Part shown: in pieces, positions 25,621 to 34,886 of the stretch
How positions within the stretch are numbered: position 1 is the first letter of the stretch
Layout: each line of letters starts with the position of its first letter
Assembly: GCA_036971615.1 (NCBI GenBank)
Contig: JAYKKR010000042.1
Span: 1-64,000, forward strand
From: Amyloporia xantha
Taxonomy: Eukaryota; Basidiomycota; Agaricomycetes; Polyporales; Adustoporiaceae
Length of the DNA stretch: 64,000 nucleotides
Reading direction: 5' to 3'
Position numbers and translations under genes: made by a program
Notes under the pieces: model-generated
The model's database searches: none
The model's input: the letters and a program-made list of their open reading frames with translations, nothing else
Told to the model about the DNA's origin: nothing

Positions 25621-26371
25621 ATACCTCTCGGAATATCTCTTCGCCAAAGGATTCCCTTTAGATTCTCCGACGACGAGTCTGAGGACGATCATATATTGGA
25701 TGAACAAGGTACGTAGAACATCTAGTTTCATCTTATTGGGTACCCACATTGCACTCCATACCAGAGGAGGAGGAGGAGCTTATACAAAGTCTCCGCCAAC
25801 AAAGTGATGCTGCGGTTACCCAGTATCTCTTTCTTGTCCAGGTCGTCGTCGGCCTGTCATGTGTACTGTGGGTCTCATTAGAAATCTACTTCGGTCGATG
25901 TCCAACTAATTCTCTGTACATATATGGTCGACGCTCGCTAGACATCTCATCTACCTGCTCAAAGAAGACAAAGAGTCTCCACTATATGCTCTACTTCCGT
26001 ACCACACGCCCGCGCAGCCAGTCCCATTTCCTACGTTTCTAGCCGTCGTGCACATTATCCTGCGACTTAACCTCATCCTTCTTCTCTTGCCACCCTCACA
26101 TCCAATTCTTCGTACGCTCTCCCCGCTGCCATCTCCGTTCGACCTCTTCCTAGCGCTTCCACTCCCCTTCGCTCATCCCTTCACGTTAATTGCGCCCGCA
26201 GTTGCACCGGTTCTTGCATTACTTGTCTCGCGTACCTGGCCGGACGTTGCGTGGTGGAGTATCGCCGGTGGTTTGACGTGGTTTGTGTATAGTGTGCGCC
26301 GGTGGGCGGAGCAGAGCGAAGAGGAGATCCGAGAGCTGGAGGGCATGCGGTACAATGCGCGCGGGGCGTGA
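25621..26371 (+). pseudogene. Small fungal multi-pass membrane protein, start codon lost
   Basis: Exon 1 reads IPLGISLRQRIPFRFSDDE then SEDDHILDEQ up to a GTACGT donor (about 25709). Exon 2 gives EEEELIQSLRQQSDAAVTQY and LFLVQVVVGLSCV. A third exon after an acceptor near 25940 continues LHLIYLLKEDKESPLYALLP, with TM segments FLAVVHIILRLNLILLLL, PFTLIAPAVAPVLALLVS and WWSIAGGLTWFVYSV, then RRWAEQSEEEIRELEG; stop at 26371. About four TM helices in roughly 220 residues. All exons join in frame, but no ATG precedes exon 1 within its open frame. ATACCTCTCGGA at 25621 sits where ATGCCTCTC would be expected. Function unknown; probably an endomembrane protein. Confidence 0.5.
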
Positions 26372-26884
26372 TCACGCGTCTGCTCTGTACCTGCTCACGA
26401 GCTGTCACTATGGGGCATGTCTAATGTCCGACTCTTAGCTTCTAGGTTCTCTGCCAACGTCATCAAGACGTACACTGTGTGTTACGTCTTCTTACCGTAG
26501 GCTTCCATCTCATGTCCACTGTTTGATACGTTTGGACGCTCACTGCCAATTGACAGTAATGATTCCCATTCAATCGACCGGGCACAACATATTGTATTAG
26601 GAGTAAACAGCGTTTGTTTAAAGTCATGGACTGTGGCATATGCACAGAAGCAGACCAGTCGGCGCTGCTGGCACAATTGCTCCTCTGGCACGTATTATAC
26701 GTAATACAAATGTACTGACTTACAATGAAGGTATGTTTAAATCTCCTTGTGGTGTAAACGTGTAAGAGAAACCAGCCGGAAGCGTCACAAGAGACCAACG
26801 ATGCAGATGGTCAGGCCTCAGTCTGCAATAGGGAAACGTTGCGGTGAGTGCGGAGTATGTGCTTCGGTATGGAAGTGACCATCA
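26372..26884. other. No gene seen
   Basis: Spacer between the convergent membrane-protein and App1-type remnants. Short frames only. Confidence 0.3.
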
Positions 26885-27575
26885 TGGCGATCATCCACGG
26901 AATGTGTTCGGTGACCAACCGAGGACGAACTCGAGAAGTTGTTTAGAATTTCCACTAGTCCTCCGCGTTTGCGAGTAGCAGGGACCAAGAGCAGCCCGCT
27001 GAACAGCGATGGACCGCCATACGACCTCAGCTTCAGCGATCCTGGCGGAAGCTGACAAAGCTGGAAGAACTCCTTGAGAACAGGTAGTATCTCGAACGGG
27101 GAATTTGACTAAAATAGTACAAGTCAAGGGAGCAGAAAATGCGAAAATACGAATCTTACAAGCTGCTCACCACACCGGGAAACCGCACACCGCGCTTCCA
27201 CATCTCTGAACACCATTCTGCCATGCCCGATATAATGCCGTCGTCCAGGTCCTTGACGAAGATGTTACGGAACACCGCGCCTGCGCCGCTCAAGACACTG
27301 GACAGTTTGACTGTATCGTCTACGTTTGATATGACGCAGATAGCAGCTTGTGTGAGGGGTATCGATATGGAAGACATGGCGGTGGGCTCGAGAACGAGTG
27401 GAGTCGACTGCTGGTACCTTTGGCTACTTGGTGTCCGAGGTGCTGGCGGTGGGGAAAATTCGGCAAAACGAAGAGCTGGCACTCAGGAAATGAGATATTG
27501 TGTTCCCTTTGTAGGAGCGCGCAGATTCTTCCAGCCGACATGCAGTTTCACTTGGAATGATCCGTGGGCAGCAGT
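26885..27575 (-). pseudogene. App1/DUF2183 phosphatidate-phosphatase-like remnant
   Basis: App1 (PF09949) is a HAD-type Mg-dependent phosphatidate phosphatase of actin patches. On the minus strand FQVKLHVGWKNLRAPTKGTQ is followed by a Pro-rich linker (PPPAPRTP). The HAD core follows, ISNVDDTVKLSSVLSGAGAV then FRNIFVKDLDDGIISGMAEW, and after a break EILPVLKEFFQLCQLPPGSL, KLRSYGGPSLFSGLL, ATRKRGGLVEILNNF. The nucleophile of the expected DxDxT motif (family DIDDT) is Asn here (NVDDT), and the C-terminal half with the remaining HAD motifs is absent. Parts lie in different frames. It cannot be an active phosphatase. Domain assignment is good; borders are approximate. Confidence 0.75.
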
Positions 27576-27959
27576 CACCAGGTCGCGCTGAACGAGGGAC
27601 CGTCGCAAGTGATCGTCCGTGGCATTGCCGTCAGACTCATGCGATGCGGGATCACTGGCCAAGACCTAGACACGAACTGTCTGAGCGGAGAGGGCAGAGC
27701 ACCAGAAGGGATGCAGGCGCGCCTCTAGGTTGGAATGCGGTTTCTGTAGATCAACAGGAGTGTTTGTTCCCTGGGTGTTCGGACGTGCGCCGGAATAGGA
27801 AGAGGCAGCAGATGCAGCCCAGATGCTATGGATGCTGTTTCAGCGCTAAGTTGGACTTTCGGGATTAACATCAAGATCGCGCAGTTGGCTTTCCAACGCT
27901 TCGAGTTCAGCGTTCTCATCCATCTCATTCGGTGGAAGTGGTAGCCACATAGATTTCAA

Positions 27960-28345
27960 TTCTTCGGTGCTATGTCCACAACAGGAGCTCCGCCTCGAAG
28001 GATGACTCCCAGTCCAGGCCTGGGGTGGAACGTATGAGACTGGAGGGCCGGGAAGTGAGACATGACGAGAAAAACGCGAGACCTACCGAATGAATAGATC
28101 ACACAATCCGGCTTGTCCACGATCCGTGAGAGGCGGAAGACCCGCTGCCCGCCATCCCCGAGCGCGCCGAGCCGCTCTACGCCGTGTGGACAGTTGAACA
28201 CGGCCGGGAAGAAGTCCCCTGCAGAAGGGTGAGGGGTCAACGTTCGCATCGGTGGTATTACCGAAAAGAACAGAGACAAGTGCAAGCAAAACAGCGCAGC
28301 GCAGAACGACCCCGGCGAATCCTCAGAGCCTTACTCTCAAAGGTA
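27960..28345 (-). pseudogene. Methyltransf_22-like protein, N-terminal fragment
   Basis: A hydrophobic anchor (VVLRCAVLLALVSVLF) is followed by a 43-nt GT...AG intron, then GDFFPAVFNCPHGVERLGAL and GDGGQRVFRLSRIVDKPDCV, IYSFG. A second intron follows, then LDWESSFEAELLLWT and a stop. This is the conserved start of the fungal PF13383 (Methyltransf_22) family: type II membrane anchor, CPH..ER, GDGGK-like loop and SFG..SSFE. GDGGQRVFRL replaces the usual GDGGKWVCG. The rest of the Rossmann fold is missing; the next sequence downstream is the App1 remnant, suggesting deletion between the two genes. Confidence 0.6.
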
Positions 28346-30249
28346 TAAGGACCGTAAACCTTCGTTCTAACAAAAGGGAGAGACGAGCTGAGATGACGTC
28401 GGATGTTATAAGGCCCGGGACTGTCCTCTCCCCCCGCGGGTCGAAATGTATGACTTGCCGAGCCCACCAGCCAACAGCCGGAGGTCTGGATACCTCACGT
28501 TGTACCTTGGTGAATCTGTCCCAACGGTATCACTATGGTGTCCACTCGGAGAAGGATGGGCATGGGCTTGTGCTTCACGTCCATATGCATTGTCCAGAGA
28601 AGCCGACATATCGCTGCTCATGTTTGCCTTTGTCTCCTACATGGCTAATCAGTTAAGAAGTGAAGTTAAGTGACCCATGGACCGTAACGTAAAGGTACAT
28701 CACGTACAACAGCGCTTGTAACTGGCGACAGCGAAATGTCACATCTAGTGGTGGATCGGTCGGGGAAGGGCCGCTTAAGGGCCTCGCAGGACTCGTTAGG
28801 TCTAACTGTCAGAAAGTCTGGGAATGTCGGAGATGGGATTTATCACATCTCTAAAGGATCACAGCTGTGTCACCCAAGCAGACTCCACGTGAATAAACAG
28901 ACTGACTCGGATGCTGCCTGGCCCTATTCGCATATGCATCTTGCTGTCATGCCCAGAAGGTGCATAGTCATGGCCTTACAACTACACATGTCAATGAGGA
29001 ATTAAAATTACCAGGAAAGAGAAAATGATAGCGCCATGCGCACCAGGCTGGGAGGCCGGCCATAGCCCAATCAGAAATACCAGGGTTTTGTACCCACCAG
29101 GTGACCTGCGATCGGACCATGCAGATTGAGTCGTTCAAAATGGCCTGTCATCTGGTTATCAGTCTACGTACAGTGAGGGGAACAGTACTTACAAAGTCGA
29201 GGATCCAATTGTGGCTAGCAAGTCGAACTTTATCAGCGGCGGCATTGCGATTCCATTGTGGAACTAGACAAGGTAAATGCTGGCTGTTATTGCTTTCAGC
29301 TGTCGTTTCGATCTGATATTCCCCTTCTCAGACAAGGTCCTAGTACTCCGCTTGTCAAAAGCCCTGGCGGCCTCCTCCAGTATTCACGAGTCTTGATGGC
29401 TGACGGTAAGGCTTGGAGCTTGGTCCTGCCGATTTGGTCGTTTTATTTCTATAGAGATATGATGTACCCTGAATTTTGTAATATGGTTAGCTATCTGATA
29501 GAAGGGTCCTACCTTACTGAATATTTTTCGTCTATGGGAGTTGTCCCCACTGGCCCGACATAGTTGGCCACTCCTGCAGCAGGCGTCTACAGGAATGATT
29601 GACCTACGGATCCCACCAGTATCTAACTCGTGTTCCCTTATTCGATGCCCCTCGGTGCGCTGCATTGAACCGTGCATTACTGTAATTCGACGTCCCATGA
29701 CGAACGATGTTACCGTTGGAGACTGTCCTATTGCAATGCGTAGGGAACGGCGACGGTGTACAATCTACAGTGAGGCATGGCTCTGAGTACCGTGGGGATA
29801 TCGTTCAGGCTGATCTTCAAGTATTCGCTTTGAGAGCTTGTCATCTGGATTGCCTGCAAGTACAAGGTTTGATGAGTAAAATCTTCTATTGGACCATCAG
29901 AAGCGGCATGGGACGCAAACACCCAATGCTGCTGTCCACCTTACTTTTCCCTTCACTCTCCCAGACCAGCCCAGACCCAGCATTATACGTAAATCTCTAT
30001 GCTGCGAAGCGTTCGATGAGGACACATCGTTTGAAACCAGCCCGACTTACCCACCTGCTTTCATGCGTTCTGATGACTTTTCGGGGCACCCCGCTGCCGA
30101 CACTCTTGCATGATCCCCTGTCTTGACACAGCTAGCACCGGCACAGAGATGAGAAGAAACAACCGGAAACCTGAGTACCATGCGGACTAGAAATAAAATA
30201 AAATAAAAAGATTACCATACGTACGCCCACATACACAAACCTATGATCG
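28346..30249. other. No recognisable gene
   Basis: Contains the exon-like block at 29251-29311 that recurs at 7349-7415, and weakly coding frames around it (VEDPIVASKSNFISGGIAI; MMYPEFCNMVSYLIEGSYLT). No domain can be named. Confidence 0.3.
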
Positions 30250-30505
30250 CCGGATCATGGCAATACTTCTGTGCCATGAAGTACATCGTACGCCTATTCT
30301 GACCTACTCAGGAACGCATGCTCATCTTCCTATAGGTATAAGAGATCTTACGAAACTGAAGGACAGCGTTCTCACCCTGTTACAGGAGTACTGTACTTGT
30401 CACAAGTTTTCGAAGCCTCGGTCGATGTATGAGGCAGATCACATTCCCACGCCGGCATATCGGCGGTCGAGGTCGAGCGCGATTGGGATACGGATATCCT
30501 GAACC
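30250..30505 (+). pseudogene. Unidentified coding-like exon
   Basis: One open frame, HLPIGIRDLTKLKDSVLTLL then QEYCTCHKFSKPRSMYEADH, ending in RRSRSSAIGIRIS. The composition looks like a real exon, but I do not recognise the family. It lies about 450 bp upstream of the BRR2 piece and could be a neighbour gene's remnant. Confidence 0.3.
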
Positions 30506-30959
30506 TGCGAAGGTCTGCGGGAAGTGTTTACTCTGCTCACAGGAGACTAGCTATTGGATGCTATATATTTGTGGAAGTCGCCGACTATGCACGTTGGGTC
30601 TCAACCCCAAAAACGCCAGCAGCTGAATTCAGGATAAGTGCTTATTCCTTCTGTCCCCAACGCGCCACTGTTCTTTGCTTCACTGGCAGCAACGTCGTCG
30701 CGATGACAGGTAAGAAAGTATAGATATACTCACGGAGCGAATTGTCCCCTCTTGGAACTAGCATCACTCTAGAATCTAGAAAGCTGTGCCTAACCTCTAC
30801 GACGGGACGCGTACAAGGATTGAATCGCGCCTGTCCATTTCGTTGCCTTGGAGCGGCTGTGTCGCGGCCGTGCGAGTTAGTTGCAAACACAAGCGCTGCG
30901 ACAGTGGAACATGGAGATGGGCAGACAGACAGATGAATCTGATGCATGTGGGAAGGCAA

Positions 30960-33900
30960 GGCGAGGCGCGAAAATATATGGGCACCGCCAGAGTCGCTGG
31001 AAGGAGATGACGAGTTGGTCATTGAAGGCAGCTCGGCCGCTCAAGAGGCTAGGGACAGGTCGACAAGAATATTGTCTCCCCACATTCCATCGACGGTTTC
31101 TGGGTGCAACGACAAATATCTAAAATCTACTCCGACCCGGTCACTGCTTCCTACGAGGCAGGTACAGCAGCTCTCTCCATCCTCGGTTCCGAATCGAATC
31201 TTCGTGACTGCGAGAACCAGCTTATGGAGCTCTTCGAGTACCAGAGCTTTCATGTCACCACAACATTCTTCAACAACTGCGATGTCATTGCTTGGTGCAC
31301 GAAGCTCATGCGAAATGCTGCCGTCGAACAGGTCAACATTGAGGTTGCGATGCGAGAGAAGGGTCTCGCCTGAATCTTGAGGGAGCTATGCGGGGGACAT
31401 GAAAGCAAAGGCACGGGAGGATGCTATGAACATGGACGAAGGTCGAGGTCGCAAAGACAGCGACACTTGCGCCCGGGTCCACTGTCCAGCCAAAATCTAC
31501 TGTCGATCTCGAGGGGATGGCGTTCAGCCAAGCAGGTCATTTGATGTCGAACAAGAAGTGCAAGTTACCGGAGTGTTTTTTTCAAACGCGCGAAAAAGGA
31601 CTACGATCCGCATCCCGGCTCTCAAACGGAAGCCCATATCCCGGGGTGATTTCGTACCTATCCCTGAACTTCCAGCTTGGGCAAGAGAGGGTTTCCAGGG
31701 TGTGAGGTCCCTCAATCGTATATAGAGCAAGCTGTATCCGGTCGTGTTCGGCATTGACGAACCCATTCTCTTATGTATGCCACTGGTGTTAGCAAGGCAA
31801 GAGCATTCAAACCATCTATATGTGACCTTCTGACTTATCCTTCAGACAAACGTCGCTATGCTAACCATTCTCAACGAGCTGGGCAAGTGGCGGAATGAGG
31901 AAACGGGCATGTTTGATCTTGATTCGCTCAAGATCATTTACATCGTCCCCATGAATGCGCTCATTGAAGAAATGAAGGTAACTTCAGCTCTCGACTAGCG
32001 TCTACGGCGTCAATGTCGGAGAATTGACCGGGGACTTGCAAATGACGAAGCAGCAAATCTCAGAAACGCAGATCATCGTCACAATGCCCAAGAAGTACGA
32101 TGCCATCACGCGCAAGAGTACGGACACCAGTTATGCGAATCTCATCCGCCTCAGTATCATTGACGAGATTCATTTGTGCACGACGAGCGTGGACCGGTTT
32201 TGGAAAGTATCATCGCGCGGACGATCGGAAGGACGGAACAGACGAACGAGTATGTCCGTCTCGTTGGTTAGTCTGCGAAGCTACCAGGTTACCAGGATGT
32301 GGCAACATTTATCTGGGTTGAGCCGTCTAAAGCTCTCTTCTATTTTGGTGCGTCATATCGGCCTTGCGCGCTCCAACAGCAGTTCATCAGTGTTACGGAG
32401 AAGAAACCTATCAAGCGGTATCAAGTGATGAACGAGGTTTGCTACGAGAAGGTGCTCGAGCAGGTGGGCAAGAACCAGACCCTCGTTTTCGTTCATTCTC
32501 GGAAAGTGACAATCAAGCAGGAGAATATCACGCAGTTCGTCAAGGCCGATGGTGCAGCGTCGGAGATTTTGCTGGAGGAATCGGATAACGTGGAAGACTC
32601 CAATTTGAAGGACTTGCTTCAGTTTGGGTTTGGTATTCATCATGTCAAGATGTCCAGAGAAGATAGTGGTTTGGGTGAAGAGCTCTTTGTCGATGGTCAT
32701 CTTCAAGTCCTAGTTTGTACTGCAACGCTGGCTTGGGGTGTCAATTTACCTGTGCATACCGTTACTATCAAGGGTACGCAAGTCTACAATCCTGGGAAGG
32801 GTTGGTGGGTCGACCTACCATCAAGAGACGTTCTACAAATGCTCAGTCAACACGCTGGGCGTCCACGGTACTTCGGGGAAGGTATCATCATCATCATCAC
32901 GAACCACTCCGGGATGCAGTACTATCGCAGTCTGATGAACCAGCGATTGCCTATCGAGTCCCAGTTCGTGTCGAAACTGGCGGACAATCTCAACGCTGAG
33001 ATTGTCTTGGGGACCATCCAGAATCGGGATAAAAGCCGTCCAGTGGCTTGGGTATACGTATTTGTATGTTACTTCCCACTTATGATTCTAGTGTTCCGCT
33101 TATAAAATCCATTTCTAAATGTATGTTCACATGCTAAGGGATCCGACACTATATCGCGTTGATCACGATTATCAGGAGGACGACCCTGCTCGTGGAGAAG
33201 CGTGCTGACATTCCCACATGGCTGCTGCTCTAAATACCACCTCATCAAGTACAAGCGAGCGTTGGGACGCTTCCAGAGTACCGAGCTCGGTTGGATTGCT
33301 TCACATTATAACATCACCTACAACTCGATGGTGATGTACATTCAGCATTTCTAACCTACGATGACGATGTTAGAGCTATTCCGAGTATTCGCGTTGTCAC
33401 AAGAATTCAAGCTGCTGCCGGTATATAGCATTGATACATACTTGTATGCGACGCGCTCATATCACTATTTTACACTTGTAGGTCCGGCAGGATGTGAGTG
33501 ATATCGTATTATAGTATTTTGTGTGAGCTCATTTGGTTTTTTTCCGCATAAGAAAGATTGGAGTTGGGTAAGTTACTGGAGCGAGCTCCTATTTCGATCA
33601 AGGAAAGCGTCGAGGAGTCCGCGGCTAAGATCAACGTGCTGCTGCAAGCGTTTATCTCGCAGCTCAAACTCGAACGCCAGTTCCACAGGAATTTACCTAA
33701 ACGGCAGTTACTGACGTTAATGTAAGTGGCTGTATTCAGGAAGATTGATCGCTCATTGAAGTGTTTCAGATGAGGTTTAATGACACCTCTGCGACAGTTC
33801 AAAGGTGTTTGTGCAGAGATCATACGAAAGGCCGAGGGCAAAGAATTCGTACGTATTTCATTGTTGAGTTCTCATGCTGTTCTCATATGTAACTATAGCC

Positions 33901-34010
33901 TTAGTATCGTTACTTCGACTTGGTAAGTTATCTCAGATGTATAGGTCTCATGAGCAACTACTAATGAATGTATCGACCACAGAGCCCTCCTGAAATCGGT
34001 GAGCATAGCG
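30960..34010 (+). pseudogene. BRR2: BRR2 pre-mRNA splicing helicase, N-terminal/first-cassette fragment (decayed)
   Basis: The order matches Brr2: QRQISKIYSDPVTASYEAG, SILGSESNLRDCENQLMELF, TNVAMLTILNELGKWRNEE, FDLDSLKIIYIVPMNAL, NLTGDLQMTKQQISETQIIV, TRKSTDTSYANLIRLSIIDE with DEIH (motif II), SYRPCALQQQFISVTEKKPI, KRYQVMNEVCYEKVLEQVGK, VLVCTATLAWGVNLPVHTV, SQFVSKLADNLNAEIVLGTI, then winged-helix/Sec63 pieces [20 protein letters not shown] and LRQFKGVCAEIIRKAEGKEF, ending PPEIG at a GTGAGC donor (34010). Walker A (APTGAGK) has become ATGVSK and its following donor is GCAAGA. The DEIH region shifts frame, and QHAGR replaces the GRAGR of motif VI. Roughly residues 400-1190 of a protein normally about 2150. 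The next part of the same gene is at 1-1372 on the other strand. Confidence 0.85.
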
Positions 34011-34031
34011 GCGTATGGAAGGCGGGTAATA

Positions 34032-34112
34032 TGATCTGCACGGATTTTCGGTTCATGTCTCCTTGATTAGAATTAGCTGGGAATTATGATTTTCATCAGA
34101 TTGCCATTTTTC
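34032..34112 (+). repeat. Repeat R, copy 3 (3' half)
   Basis: Matches 5012-5092 (ATGATCTGCACGGA, AGCTGGGAATTATGATTTTC, CCATTTTTCA), with an extra GATTAGAATT. It starts 22 bp after the last BRR2 exon. Confidence 0.6.
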
Positions 34113-34229
34113 ACTCATCTCGACGACAGAGACAGATAGCAATATGAAGTACTGTAGCTGTGCCAAATAGGGTGTAAATGATGTCACCGCTGAACGAGCA
34201 AAGGCTCAGTAGCAAAACGGTACCCGATT

Positions 34230-34620
34230 CTTGAAGGCAGTCATCTATGAATCACTTGACAAGCTGTGGTTCGGCCTCCTTCTGCCTCTTCTCTGCTGCT
34301 GCCTTGGCTTCGCTGAGAAGCTAACACCATCTCTCTTCTGGCGGATCCCAACTGCCCAGTTCTCGCTTCATCTCGTTGACGTCCTGGCCCCACCTTTCTT
34401 CCCAGTAGACCGTGATCAGACCCATAGCACTGCTGCTACACTTGACAGCCCACGGCACCAATTCTCGGGCAACCTTGCGCGCTGCTCCGAAGTGAGATAT
34501 GGGTGTCCGAATACGACGGGGAAACCAGCTACGGTTCGGCAGACTCGAAGAACTTGAGCGCGAGCAGCAGCATTCTGGAGAACCTGCCACAAATCACCAC
34601 CCTCGCGGAAATCTTTGTGT
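34230..34620 (-). pseudogene. Unidentified coding-like fragment
   Basis: The minus strand reads ARKVARELVPWAVKCSSSAM then GLITVYWEERWGQDVNEMKR, ELGSWDPPEERW and, after a stop, LLSEAKAAAEKRQKEAEPQ. It is coding-like in composition (Trp-rich, then Ala/Glu/Lys-rich helix) but unknown to me. It lies immediately left of the tandem repeat that precedes the 691-residue gene. Confidence 0.3.
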
Positions 34621-34705
34621 CGTGGTAGGCTTCTAGCTTTGCGGGCACGACTTGCTGGAGCTTTGTTATCAGCTTCCGAGTGCCCTTCGCGCGTTCAACG
34701 TTCAA

Positions 34706-34827
34706 CGCGTATGTCACACATGTGACACACGCGACATTACGCGTGCAAACTTGTCCAACCACCTCTCGCGTATGTCACACATGTGACACACGCGACATTA
34801 CGCGTCAAACTTGTCCAACCACCTCTT
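34706..34827 (+). repeat. Two near-identical 61-bp tandem units with CACATGTG palindromes
   Basis: The unit CGCGTATGTCACACATGTGA followed by CACACGCGACATTACGCGT and CAAACTTGTCCAACCACCTC occurs twice in direct tandem, differing by a one-base indel. Each unit contains the palindrome CACATGTG inside paired TGTCACA/TGTGACA boxes. It ends 60 bp before the ATG of the 691-residue gene, so it may be that gene's promoter array or a subterminal transposon repeat. Confidence 0.75.
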
Positions 34828-34886
34828 CGCGAGTTCGTTTGGCCCACTTCTCATCTTCTACGCTCAACTCAGCCGGTCTTGCCAAG

